Origin: Trichosphaerium sp. ATCC 40318
Lineage: Eukaryota > Discosea > Flabellinia > Trichosidae
Assembly (NCBI GenBank): GCA_038496445.1
Contig: JALMLS010000255.1
Span: forward strand, 62,001 to 126,000
Direction: 5' to 3'
DNA length: 64,000 nucleotides
The position numbers were made by a program, and so were the translations under genes. The notes beneath the pieces are model-generated. The model did not search any database and had not been told where the DNA came from. It saw only the letters and a program-made list of their open reading frames with translations. The first letter of the stretch is position 1; the number at the start of each line of letters is the position of its first letter. This document shows positions 1 to 11,425 of the stretch, piece by piece.

Positions 1-1314
1 TCAACTTGTTTATCACATGCGCATGTTTTACCGGAATCATCTAACACGTTGAGTTAATAATAATCTTCTTTAACAATAGTCACGTACTTGATCCGTACAC
101 AAGTGTAGAATTACTTTGTATTGGAAGCACTGGAGCAGCTAAAAGGCGGTATCCTCTGAAATGTTATCAGACAAATGTGGCATTTTTTCTTGTTTTTTTC
201 TTACTTATAATCAATAGTAATGAGTAGTGGTACTCGAAGTTTCTTCAATTTAGAATTCTTTAGTACCACCTTTCTATACGCTTCTAACCCGTGAAGCTCT
301 AAATTCGCTTTTTGTTCAAATGTCAGACAGGGAAATCTTTTAATTAATAAAATCGTACAAACTTTTTTTGCAAACTCATCGCTTCCATAAAGACCGTGGT
401 TATCAATACAGAATTTAAAAAATATACCGTCTACCTAATAAAATAGTTTAATAGAATGTATTTATGCGATAAAATGGCATACAATATATTTCTCACCACC
501 AGCAATACCACCTAATCAAAAACTTAAAATGAAATAAAGTTCTTTGAACCTTACCAATTTTAACAGGTTGTATGGTTCTTGAATGCATTGGTAATTTACA
601 TTCGTTGATTATACGGCGACCTATGCCAGTGGCCTTTGCTGTAAAGTCTTTCACAATAGACGTTATATCACTGAACTGTGAATTATCAACAGCACGTTGA
701 AACTTTTCGTTCCATTTCGGATCCATAGCTAAGAAATTAGCATTTTGCTAGCTTATTTTCTGGTGGTGTTACAAAACACACGCACTGTTGATATCCTTCA
801 ATTCAGGCTCCTTTATATCAATTAATTCCTCAGGTTTATCCATTTCATCACTATGTGGTGTCACTGCGCCGTATATTAAATCAGCTTCATCAGTGTTCAC
901 ATCAATATAAATAGAAGCTTCATCTTCCTCTTCAGAATTTGCATCGTAGGCCGTTGCTAGTCCATACACAGTGTCTGAACTATGTGCGTATTGTGGATAG
1001 CCCGCAGTACCTTCGTAGGCGTAAGGGTCGCCCAACTTTGGTGCCGTATACGCGTATGAATTCATTGAACCTTCCGCGTAAGAGTATTCTGAACTCATTC
1101 TGGCAATATACATCTGAAGAAACCAAATTAGGATGAAACGGCTACTATTCGCTTATACGTTTGTGCTCTCGTCGGTCAGTACTGTACTTAACTGGCTAGC
1201 GCCCTTTTCGTCATTTTGATCATTCTCGTACACCCAAGGCATCAAAAACCAATTATACAGACCTGTTTTTGGCCCTTTACGCTTGCGAGGCTTTCTGGGC
1301 GGAATAAATCGCAT
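1..1314 (-). CDS. Clu-domain protein, N-terminal part (cut by window edge)
   Basis: Minus-strand gene with at least six exons, starting at the ATG at 1314 and leaving the window at base 1. Exon 1 (about 1159-1314) is basic (RKPRKRKGPK); exon 2 (about 780-1113) is Tyr-rich then acidic; later exons give a Clu-type core: GGIAGGEKYI, GIFFKFCIDN, a shortened helix, then LLITIDYKGYRLLAAPVLPI and YGSNDSGKT. These blocks match the core of the Clu (clustered mitochondria, CLU1/TIF31) domain and a second Clu gene in this window at 30-35.7 kb. Family members bind mRNAs for mitochondrial proteins and affect mitochondrial distribution; whether this variant does is unknown. The domain looks shortened around 300-360, where the usual GHELKGL block is degenerate (LHGLEAYRK). 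Introns are 45-60 bp with canonical GT-AG ends. The C-terminal half is outside the window. Confidence 0.75.
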
Positions 1315-1643
1315 TATTAAATAGATTAGCGCCCAAAGACTTTATTATCAAACAACGAAGCGCAACAACTCGCTCAGTGGTAACACCGACAACCGTTTGT
1401 GTTTTAGGCCTAGTTAAGTGGTATTTTTTAAGTTAGTCCGATTTTGGAGTGTGAAACTATCTCATTACTACAATCGCAACCGGATTTAGAGAGAGCAACC
1501 TTGATGTACCCTAATGAAGCATATATTAATGCCAGAAACTGCTCACTTATCGATATTTTCGCTGTGAAATTCGGCAAGAGCATTCTCTAAGTAAATGCAA
1601 AGTCATGGTCTGCCAGGATAGAATGACTTGGAAGAGATAAACA

Positions 1644-1773
1644 CTTACTCGTGTATTGCGTTAGAGCCACCGAGACGTTGATCTTCCTCCAAACCGCGGT
1701 CCTGTTCTCTCTGTTGTTCATACAAAAGCCCTTCATAAAACTCTTCAAAATAGAACAGAAACTCGATATCGAG
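1644..1773 (-). CDS. possible coding exon, acidic coil-like peptide
   Basis: On the minus strand an AG at 1774 is followed by about 42 codons of plausible acidic, glutamine-rich peptide (EEFYEGLLYEQQREQDRGLE), ending at a GA|GTAAGT donor-like site; a pyrimidine-poor intron and an AG follow about 60 bp later. Amino-acid composition is protein-like, but I could not link it to a start codon or to a known family, and another frame is open here too. It may be a lone exon of an upstream gene or chance. Confidence 0.25.
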
Positions 1774-2257
1774 CTTTTAAACTAAATTTCGTATTTAGAA
1801 AGTGACAAGCTACCGTATCGAGGCCACGCTGAGAGGTTTCTAAAACAGGTTTGCCACCATATTATTGTTTGGATTGCTATTGTTCGAATTGCATGTTGTA
1901 CTCCATGAGTTGTAAATGAACAAAGTACATGTACTAGTAGCTTTGAACAACACCACAGTAGAGCTGTTACATTTGCAGTTTAGCAATAAATGAGATCAAG
2001 AATGTGTCAAGGCTTACTATGCACACAATTTGGAGGTTTTTGAGTCAAATAACAAGGATGGAATCGTTGCTTGGACACCTTATTGTCGTTTCATTTTTGT
2101 GTACTTGTCGATTTTTAGAATTTTTATTTGTAGCTGTTATAGGCTTTGGTATGTGGATCATGGCTAGAGTACTATTTAAGTAGTGGTTAAGTAGCGTTTT
2201 AATAGCACTATCCAATTTGTAGTGCACGCTCAGGCGGGTAAAAAATAAGTAATCACT

Positions 2258-2572
2258 TAGTTGCACGTTTAACGACACATAACGTTGCCGAAACGGTTCT
2301 CAATGCACGAAAACAGCTATCACAAGGGTTTATGGCCATTTCAAAAGCGCATTATCCATATTTGAGTATTTATACTAGATGCTTCAGTGAAGTGGCGACT
2401 ATACAGCTAGAAAAAGAAGTTCTCGTTTAGTTGCACGTTTTTTGAATCAAAACTTTGCCCCTAAGGTTTTTACATGTGTAACAAGCTTACACAAGCCTTT
2501 AGTAGCGTTTTGAAATGTGCATTATCCATATTTGAGTATTTACAGTAGAATTTTCAGTGAAGTGCAGTCTGT
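2258..2572 (+). repeat. degenerate tandem direct repeat, two units of about 145 bp
   Basis: Two units spaced 170 bp apart (about 2258-2400 and 2428-2572). Both begin TTAGTTGCACGTTT, share a middle ending CATTATCCATATTTGAGTAT, and end TTCAGTGAAGTG. Middle parts are diverged. No coding potential seen in either unit; the surrounding 1.3-3.3 kb stretch otherwise holds no gene I can support apart from the weak exon at 1644-1773. Confidence 0.6.
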
Positions 2573-3292
2573 ATCCCACAATTTATTTCTGAGTAGCTTT
2601 TATGGGTATAAAATGAAACGAAAATAGTTAGTAAATTGTAGTAGTTGCAGTGTGTGCACCACGCGTGGGGCTTCCTAGCCATTTGGTCGAAAACATTTAA
2701 GGGAGTCCTCCGTCTAGCTTAGTGGGTGTATGCATTGCGAGGTGGAATTGACAAAGTTCCATCTTAATCCGACGTAGTGTGAAAGCTTGAATCGTTACAT
2801 TAGCCAGCATGTCCTCGTAAGTAGCACGTAATTAACTTAGGAACTCGGTCTGGGCCAAGAAAATTATAAGGTCCGATATAGAGGTGAGTTCTGCCGTTAG
2901 GGAAAAGCTCTATATAAACTTTGACTAGGCGCTGCATAGCAGCCTATGATCGTTCTTTTTGTTTGTGTGAACAACGTGGATAGTAAGACTATTTACCAGT
3001 TGACCTTTGCTTAGACGCTATCATTTATGCCAGTATGCGTTGTGAGGTAATCATAAGTACAGCGTCTATACCTCATGTTCCCAAACACCTATTTTTAGAT
3101 AAAATAAAAATATCACGTTTCGCATCAGTATCTCGGCCAATCACGCCCGACTTTCACTAACACAGAACGTAGTGCTAGTATTACTTCACGTTGACATGTT
3201 CGTATTAAACTCTTTCACTCACTTCTCTTTTATCACCAAACACGTGGTCAACGTTTCTCCAATTACATTGATTTACAACATACGGCACTCTA
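2573..3292. other. spacer without recognised gene
   Basis: About 720 bp upstream of the GT61 gene. There is a TAGCTTAGTGGGT string near 2715 that resembles a tRNA A box, but no matching B box or acceptor stem follows. The last 100 bp before 3293 should hold the promoter and 5' leader of the glycosyltransferase gene. Confidence 0.4.
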
Positions 3293-5491
3293 ATGTTGAG
3301 CAGACAGAAGGTGTATGGTATTCTTGCGTTCTGCGCCGTTTCTATCGTAATACTGGCGTACAACGGTAGCGAACACGTTAAAGTTGTTATTAAATACGCA
3401 ACAGAAGTACGCCTGATTAATACTCTTATACCCAACCACGTCTACGCTCTAAAGGCAATCTCAAGGATGTATATAACTCAAAGTCATCTGATTGTACAAC
3501 AAACTCAACAGAAACACTTGTTACGCTGCCGCCATTCGTAAAACAAGATATAAACGAAGTTGTGTATTTTATAGTGTAAATTATTATCTAAAAGTGTTGA
3601 TAGGATTACGAGTATACAAAAGGAGAAAAAGAGCTTAGGGAGCGCGTCGGGCGTGAAGGCACGTGCACAACATTTTACGAAACAACTTTTTTCTTTCGAC
3701 ACGCCCAACCACGGGGTGAAACCGCTTAACTAAGAACGACGTCGTTTTGAAAATCTTTTCGTGCACGTGTGAGCTATTTGCTTTTTTTTTACATTTTCGT
3801 AGGTATCATATGTTTTGTATCGAAACCCAGGCGCATGTCCTTCAATGTATGTATCGTACACGAGCTTCACGTGTACAACGGGGAATTTTACTATACGAGA
3901 CCAAGCCCAAAAGTTGATGACATGTTTAATTCTACAAACCCAAATGTCACATTCTTATTGACCGCTCCAAACCTCTCCAAGCCTTCTCATACATTAATTT
4001 ATAAACACCGTGATGATTTCGATTCCGAGGTTGACTATGAGGTACGAGAATAAACAAAAATGTCAAACACTAAAAAGGTGTTTGTAGTTTCCAGAAAATC
4101 AATTCACGTTTCTTGTTGGCACGATGCTTCCGAATATTTATCATCTAATACATGGCACTATGGTTGGTTTATACCAAATTTTAGATAAGTGGGGTATAGC
4201 TGATGCAAGAATCGGGACTTTGCAAACATTTGATTGGCCTAAAAATCCACCAAGAAAAAATGCTCAAGCACTGTACAAAGACTGGTTCGAAACAACATTG
4301 GGTCGTCCACACATTTACTTGGGTGAACTTAATAAGAATTACACAAATACACATGTACGTATACCATACGCTATCGTAGGATTTCAGAACGAACAATCAT
4401 TTCCAAGAGAACATACAGTCAAACTTGCGTACGGAGATAAATAATCCAATTTTTTAGTTTGACACCTTTAGACGTATGATCGCTAAAAGGCATGGCATTG
4501 ATTTACAAGCTGCTCATAATAAAACACATACAGGTATTAAAAAGGTTACATTATGGAAGAGAGGGTTCAGTGCTGGTAGAAACTCAAAAGCTCCTCCAAG
4601 ACATATTACGAATTTTGATAAAGTTGAAGAAATGATGCGTTCTATCCCTGATATTGATTTACAAGTTTATATATCCACTAATAAGACTGTATATGAACAA
4701 ATACAACAAATCAAGGATACAGATTTGTTGATAAAAGCATATGGAGCTGGTTCAATGAATGTCTTATGGTTGAGACCAGGTGCAGCTTTTATTGAAGTTA
4801 TGAACAAAGAAGGTCATTATGGTGATTGGTATACTTATGAAAAACTTACACAAACATTGTCAGCACGATATTTCAACCATCTTACAACTAAAACGGCACG
4901 TGACTTTATTTCTGATCAGACCAACGACGCTTGTTCATATAGACTTTTTTTTTTTTTTTCTTGCCATGACTTGACAAATGTCAGGTTTGCGAGAAGGTGA
5001 CTGTGGTATAAACACTATAAAAGGTAGAACAATGTATTAACACAGCATTAGAATGCTGCTATAAGCTTTTTAGCTAGTTGCCGTGTCTATCTGTGACGTT
5101 TTTTTCTGTTTCCCGAAAGGCATGCAGAAAACCTTGAAATAGAATGTTACCACTTTGAGTCACACCTTCTCGTGAATCTAGACATACCACCTCATACAAA
5201 AAATACACGTGGACTTTCCCCAATTTATGAGGTGACAATACTGATGAATGTATTGTTTAGGTGTTTACTAACGACCATTTCTATTGCAACAATCCAAGAC
5301 AAGGAGATGATTTTGATAAATGTTTAGCTGGAAAACTAAACTCATGTTGTGCACTATGGTACAACGATCACCCAATAACAGCAGATATAGATGAATTGAA
5401 AAAAACAGTATTAATGGCTCTTGACAGTACCTATGAACCTAAATGTCATTCTGAAAAAGGAAGGGTAGACAATATCCTAATATGCGAATAA
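3293..5491 (+). CDS. GT61-family glycosyltransferase (type II membrane protein)
   Basis: ATG at 3293 opens a short cytosolic tail and an N-terminal signal anchor (VYGILAFCAVSIVILAY), as in Golgi or ER glycosyltransferases. Supported exons: 3293-3408, 3468-about 3557, about 3809-4046, 4092-about 4411, 4455-about 4945 and about 5255-5491 (stop TAA). Downstream exons carry the DUF563/GT61 pattern: RMSFNVCIVHELHVYNGEFYY, FLVGTMLPNIYHLIHGTM, then KRGFSAGRNSKAPPRHITNF and the hallmark LLIKAYGAGSMNVLWLRPGA followed by FIEV. The family includes plant xylosyl/arabinosyltransferases and metazoan EOGT; the acceptor here cannot be told. The last exon is Cys-rich (CNNPRQGDDFDKCLAGK...NSCC). Two joins (3557-3809 and 4945-5255) need introns of 250-310 bp, long for this genome, the second holding an imperfect inverted repeat (GAGAAGGTG near 4990 against CACCTTCTC near 5163). 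These may be small insertions. Confidence 0.75.
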
Positions 5492-6052
5492 AAAAAAGAT
5501 AATATCAGTTTTGCACATGCCATGATGCTAAAATGTTCTGTACAAGCAATAAATCTTGTATTTATTGTACAAGGACTTAATACGAAATTTTTATAAGCTC
5601 TTTTCTTAGTCCGTGCAATACTAATTACAATACCAGCTAAACTAAAAACTGTATGGACGTAGTTCAATAAGCAAATACTTGGGATTTTGCGAAAACTCTA
5701 TGTGGTCCACGTCGTAACTTTCACCATTCACAAAAGCATGAATGTGATTCCCTCCCATTGACCACTACGGTTTTCTTGTTTCTGATGCAACTAAGAATGA
5801 TCTAGCTTATACTATCTCTAACGCTGACGAACTACTTTTTATGAAATAGGTATTGACCAAAGTACCTCAGTCCTTAATTGGATCGTACGTAAGTCACGGC
5901 AGGGTTAGCCGTGTACCCTTCCCAATGGGAGCAAGATACGACTCTTACATGGTTAGGTAGTCTGAGTTAACCCACTGCTGTCCTTTCGGGAGAGCGAAAT
6001 CTACTCCGTCTCGCTTAACCAATTAAGTAACATTATTTGTACAGTCAGCACC
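5492..6052. other. spacer without recognised gene
   Basis: About 560 bp between the GT61 and phosphoesterase genes. Around 5890-6000 there are short stems such as CACGGC...GCCGTG, but I see no RNA family signature. The promoter of the downstream gene should lie near its 3' end. Confidence 0.35.
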
Positions 6053-7558
6053 ATGAAGCGGTATCGGTTTCAAAAATTAGATGCCGATAAAGACGCCCAG
6101 ACAGTTGACCAAACGCCTAATGACAAAAAACAGCGCCAAACTAGCTATTCAAGACTAAAAATTATTATTATCTCTACACTTGTGCTAGGCTTTTTGTTTT
6201 CAGTATACACAAGCACGTTATGACAAAGATTGTCGCTTTTTATGTTTTGCCAATTTTAGCGGTCTTCTCCGTTCTTCTAAACATCGTTAGTCGGTACATA
6301 TATGCTTATGTATAAGTATCCTCATCTTGCATCTGATGACTTTGTGCCAACATCTCACACTATCCATTTCAAAGGACTTGATGAATCATTGCGAGGATTA
6401 AAATTCGTTCAGCTGACTGACATACACTACCAAGGACATTATACAGACAGAGCCGGCGTTAGAGATGAAGTAATGGAAAAAGGTTAGCAGTATAGTCCTT
6501 ATAACAATGCTATTAAAACGTGACTTCCATGCGAAGAACATTGCTTTCATTTTTCATTCTACTTCTCCGAGTTAAAAGTAGTTTAGTTGTAAAGGCAGTA
6601 AACGAAGCGAATGTTGATTTAGTACTACTCACTGGGGACTATGTTGATTATCACCCTGATGCTATGAATGCGTTAACTGAAAAGTACCTTTCGAAGCTAA
6701 CATCAAAATACGGTACCGACAACATTTTTTTTTTTCGGGTTCTTAATGGCAATCTTGCAGGAACGTTCGCTATACTAGGAAACCATGATTTTGAGTACCA
6801 CAACTCCCTTCGTTATGTTACAAACGCTCTTAAGAAAGGTGGTATAACTCTATTGCGTCATAGTCACGTGTATCCAATAGAAGGAAACAGAATGTTTCAG
6901 TTGGTAGGCTTAGGCGATTTATGGAGAGATACAAAATTACACTCTACAATGTCATCTCTCCCAAAACCAAACAATGAATCCTCTGAAACAAAGCAATTCC
7001 GTCTTGTTCTATCACATAACCCAGGTACGATAACAAACAGCGAACAGCCTACAGAATTTCTTAGAAGAAAAAGTCAGGTGGCAATTTTGCCGACCTCTTG
7101 TTTATCGTAATTTCCAATACCATTCACCTTCATCTCATTGACTTCAATTAGATTCTGCAGAAGATTTAAAAAAGTACAGGTGCGATGTAATCTTATCAGG
7201 ACACACTCACGGTGCTGATCATTGTCTTCCGCCTATAATAAGACATGCTATACCAATTGTTGCGAAACCTTACTTTCCTGGGTTTATAAAGAGGCTTTTA
7301 ATGCCTCATGGTTCTTCAACTCTTTTGAATGTTGTAAAGAATTATGAATGGAGCAAAGGATGGAGCAAGATTGCAAGGTACATATTATGCGTTGTCTAAA
7401 GGTCTCTTAATTTTCTTTTAAGGTCTAATGGTAGTGGCTTTAATTGGTTGTACACGAGTACTGGCCTTACCTCACGACCTGCAAGATGGTTTTGTAAAGC
7501 AGACCTTGCATTCTTTACCTTAGAAAGAGCAAAGGCAGAAACATGGGTGGAATATTAA
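6053..7558 (+). CDS. calcineurin-like metallophosphoesterase, membrane-anchored
   Basis: Starts at ATG 6053 (MKRYRFQKLDADKDAQ) with an N-terminal hydrophobic stretch, then a second hydrophobic run (VLPILAVFSVLLNIV) before the catalytic domain. Metal-binding motifs of the calcineurin-like phosphoesterase fold appear in order: QLTDIHYQ (D-x-H), TGDYVD (GD), GNHDFEY (GNHD), LVLSHNP and SGHTHG (GHxH). All key residues are present, so a two-metal active phosphoesterase facing the lumen or outside is likely. The layout is like bacterial YkuE and eukaryotic membrane MPPE proteins; substrate unknown. Introns include about 6710-6758, 7071-7150 and a short one near 7378-7423. The joins between 6200 and 6310 are uncertain because several 25-35 bp gaps are possible. 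Stop TAA ends at 7558. Confidence 0.8.
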
Positions 7559-8330
7559 AAAAAATTCAACATCGCATTGATTGTAGTGTCAAGAGAGTGC
7601 CAACTCACATTGGCTCTAAAAGTGCTTCAATGCTGTTGAGTAAGGGCGGTTTAAGGGGAAAATTGGCCTACAACAATGTTGGTTAAGAGCAGTATCATAC
7701 ATGCCGCCGGACTTAGCAAAATACCTTATTTTCTAGCTTCACGTTTGACATCAGAACATGGTCTGTGATCTTTTGTCATGCCTTATTATTACATTCGTCT
7801 TTGAATTGTATGAGTAGCCTTAAATTATGAACGCCAAAAAATGTTTTTGCCTTCCTCTGACTAAGGTAAACTGAATGCCAGCAGCGCGTAGAATGTTGCA
7901 TTTCTTTTATAATACTAAATAACAATTTCGTTTCTCACTCAATGATCAACAATAAGACACCATTAGTTGTACTTACCAGCGTACAAGATACTACACATTA
8001 GAGGCTGAGATTCAGCTAACTTATTTGACCAAGATTCGGCCTAAGTTGTTTTAGATCTGTGCATTTAATTAAAACTAGTGTTCAAATTAGTGCAAGCGAA
8101 ACATCTGCAAGTCACATTAGCAATAAGTGCTTAAAGCTGTGAGCAAGGGCGGTGTACTGCCTGCAAATTGTAAAAAGATATCACAGGTTACTTAACTCAA
8201 ATAGAAAGTTCTTTTCCATTTTCCACCCATATTTGTCACGTGGTAACGAATGGCTATCATTCTAAAGTACTTATAACGCTTTATGGCGTAACTAAATTAA
8301 TTATTCGCCATTGCTGATACACTATGTAGG
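7559..8330. other. spacer without recognised gene
   Basis: About 770 bp between the phosphoesterase and the GH3 gene. No open coding pattern, RNA signature or repeat was recognised. It includes the 3' end of the first gene and presumably the promoter of the second. Confidence 0.35.
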
Positions 8331-11230
8331 GTTAACGCCGTTTTAACCGTTTTTCTGTTAGCACTCTGTGTTATAGCGTCTGCGATACCAAATTACCACG
8401 CCTGCACTGATGCGGTATCAAAGGGATTGGCTTACTGTAATACATCTCTTTCAACTGACGAACGACTCTCTTTTTTCACCAAGACGTTAACTCTGGATGA
8501 GAAGGTTACATTTTTGACTTCTGCACCTGGCATCAAGTCTTGTCCTGTGTTAACCGCTGGTATCGAAAGAATACACCTACCACCGTATATGTGGCTTACA
8601 GAAACAAACACAGGAACGTTTTAATCGTATTTTTTTTCAAAAGCACGTGATACGAACCGACAATTTGTTTGAAAAGTTTTTTCTTTTTAATTATTTTCTT
8701 TAGGCGTGTCATCGCAGTGCTTATCACGTACTCAATGCGCTACAACGTTTATAGGACCGATGGGTTTAGGTAGGCCTATTTTTTCTAGTAGAATTGTTTT
8801 TGTGACATGTCGTAGGCGCTTCTTTCAATAGGAGTTCTTGGTATGCGAAAGGAGATGTTATTAGCACAGGTAAACATTTCCACCAACTTTTCCAATGCAG
8901 ATTATTCGTCGTAAATTTCTTTTTCACTTTTTTTTTTTGGATTGTTTTTTGGTTGTTTACACTTCTAATCTTTCAAATACTCCTTTGTTTATCTGTCACT
9001 CCCAATAAATACGTTTACTTCGTATATAAAACAGTAGTTCAAGTTTCAAAGCAAGGCTTTTTTAACGCAAAGAACGAGACTTGTTTTTTTTTTCTTTTCC
9101 AACTTTAATTGACTTTTGGCGTAGAGATGCGCGCTTTTAATAACCATGGTGGCATCCGAGTTGGCGGAGGAGGCCCTTGGCTAATTGGACTTGATGGATT
9201 TGGTCCAAATATAAACATAGCACGTGATCCAAGATTCGGAAGAACTTCAGAGTTGCCTTCGGAAGATCCTTTCCTTTCAGGTAGCTATGCTACAGAATAC
9301 GTTTCTGGTATACAACAAGTGGATTCAAAAGGTGCGCAATAATCACGTGACTACCCTGAAGGTTTGTTATCTAAACAAAGAATTTAGGTTACATCAAGAT
9401 GCTCGCTTACTTGAAGCACTTCACAGCTTATTCTGAAGAAACGGGCCGAATGCACAGTAACCACAACATATCTTTGTATGACTTTTGGGACACTTACCTA
9501 CCTGCTTATGAAATGGCCATGACAAAAGGTCGTGCTAGTGGCGTTATGTGTAGTTATAACGGAGAAAATGGTCGTCCTAGTTGCGCAAATGATTACCTTT
9601 TAGATCAAGTGCTAAGAAAAAAATGGAAGAGTCCTGATGCTCTTGTAATGACCGATTGTGGAGTAATACGTAATCTTCGAGGAGACCCTGCCAACGCTCC
9701 TTCATACGAGGCTGCTGTGGCATGGGCCATAAACAATGGAACAGATATTGAAGCTGGCACCGCTTTTTATCAAACATACCTTCCGCAAGCAATTAAAGCA
9801 GGTTTGACTACAGAAGACGCTGTTGACACGTCTATTACACGTGCCATGCGACAACATATGGCAGCAGGTAGATTCGACCCTGTTGATAGTGTATCTTGGA
9901 CAAAAATACCAGCAGATGCTATTGGATCAGATGCTCATACACAAGTCAACTATGAAGCCGCTCTTCAATCGTTTGTTTTATTGAAAAACGAAAAAAATAT
10001 CATCCCATTAAAAGCAGCAACGAATATCGCTGTTGTAGGTCCTCAAGGTGTTGCTCAATATGGACTATTATCTGATTACTTTGGCGATAGAGTCTGTTAC
10101 TCACCTCCAGGTTCTGCAGCTACGTTTGACTGTATTCCAACAATCGGTGGGGAGATCTCAAAAGCTAACAAAAATGGTAAAACATATGTTGAAAAAGGCG
10201 TCGATGTGAAGTCAACCAACTCTTCCGGAATCGAGGCTGCGCTTGATGCAGCTAGGAAATCTGACGTTGTAGTTTTGGTTCTAGGTATTGACAGAACAAT
10301 TGAGCATGAAGGTAGGGATAGAGAGACAATAACATTACCTGGTTTGCAAGAAGATTTCGCGAACAAGGTATTCGGACTAGGAAAACCTACTGTTCTCGTT
10401 CTTGTTAATGGCGGTGTTCTTGGTATTGATGACTTGATATCTAAAGCGGATGTTATTATTGAAGCCTTTAATCCTGCTCTAGAAGGTGCAAGAGCTCTAG
10501 CAGATACCCTTTTCGGTAAGACTTCAAGTTCAACAAAAAATTTGTTCAAAAGAATTTTTTCTTTTTTATGTTTTACAAGCATAGCCTTTTGATTTTGTTT
10601 TTGTCTTTCCACATCTTCAATGATTGAGAAATTTATAATCTCCATAACAAAAAAACGGTTCAAAACGATGGATTTTAAGAGCTAATCAAAGAAAGCAATC
10701 AAAAGTCTAATTTCTTGTTTGTAGGGCATCAAAACCGTTGGGGTAAATTACCTGTTACTATGTATCCTGCTGATTATATCAATCAAGTCGACATACTGAA
10801 CTTTGATATGAGTAAAGCTCCTGGTAGGACTTATAGGTACTACACAGGTAAAACTTTATTCCCATTTGGGTTCGGATTAAGTATGACAACATTCAACCTT
10901 ACGGTACAACAAACGGAGAAGCTCGAGTTTTCTTGTACTGTACATAACATCGGAGATATGGATGGTGATGAAGTTATTATGGTTTACCACGAAGTAGCGG
11001 AGGGTATCCGTAGAAGAGCAACCCATCCTGTACCTCTGAAGGCTTTAGTTGGTTTTGATAGGGTGACAGTTAGAAGAGGATCAAGTGGAAGTGTTAAGTT
11101 TACTTTTGAAGAAGATGTACTCTCACTTGTTAATGCAAAAGGTGATAAGGTGTTGTATGAAGGTGACCACAATTTAGTTTTCTCAAGAGGATATGGCACA
11201 GATGTTGTTGTAACCCTACATTACCCTTAA
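8331..11230 (+). CDS. secreted GH3 beta-xylosidase/beta-glucosidase-like enzyme
   Basis: Predicted secreted glycoside hydrolase family 3 enzyme of the plant/fungal beta-xylosidase type. It begins with a signal-peptide-like run (VLTVFLLALCVIASA), then YCNTSLSTDERLSFFTKTLT, SWYAKGDVISTEMRAFNN, GPNINIARDPRFGR, LKHFTAYS, VMCSYNGENG and VMTDCGVI, where the Asp is the expected nucleophile. The C-terminal half gives the alpha/beta sandwich (SFVLLKNEKNIIPLK, VLVLGIDRTIEHEGRDRE) and an FnIII-like tail (LFPFGFGLSMTTF...) ending at 11230. Introns are near 8773-8815, 8870-9125, 9332-9387 and 10515-10722. Oddities: no in-frame ATG precedes the signal peptide, and the first exon (ends near 8608) joins the next (8703) in frame only if the intron starts GA; the GT nearby would shift the frame. 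It may be decaying, or use an unseen mini-exon and a rare splice site. Confidence 0.85.
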
Positions 11231-11312
11231 AACAAACTGCATATCTCTAATCTGCACACCGAAATAAATAGTTTAGAAAAAATTTTGCAGACGACTAAAA
11301 TTCTACTAAATG

Positions 11313-11346
11313 TGCACGAGAATCCACATCAGTGGATTCTCGTGCA
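11313..11346. repeat. perfect 15-bp hairpin
   Basis: TGCACGAGAATCCAC (11313-11327), loop ATCA, then its exact complement GTGGATTCTCGTGCA (11332-11346). It sits between the GH3 stop and the transposase start. Could be a 3' processing signal, a transposon sub-terminal structure or a small RNA stem. Confidence 0.8.
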
Positions 11347-11350
11347 TTTC

Positions 11351-11407
11351 TTGGTTTTGGGTTGCTAAAAATATCTTAGATTTCGTTGTTTTTAGCCCAA
11401 AACCCAA
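11351..11407. repeat. imperfect inverted repeat next to the 15-bp hairpin
   Basis: TTGGTTTTGGGTTGCTAAAAA on the left pairs, with one or two bulges, with TTTTTAGCCCAAAACCCAA on the right. With the preceding hairpin it makes two consecutive stems just before the transposase ORF at 11426. Confidence 0.65.
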
Positions 11408-11425
11408 TCACAAATACAACAACCA

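Noticed and set aside
2045-2278. 77-codon open frame on the minus strand
   Set aside because: Low-complexity composition, overlaps the start of the direct repeat, no family or splice support.
2700-2775. tRNA-like string (TAGCTTAGTGGGT, then paired-looking bases)
   Set aside because: No B box of the GGTTCGANNCC type and no acceptor stem could be drawn; length and loops do not fit a tRNA.
5885-6000. Possible structured small RNA with several short stems
   Set aside because: Stems are 5-6 bp and not arranged like any snRNA, snoRNA or riboswitch I know; chance cannot be excluded.
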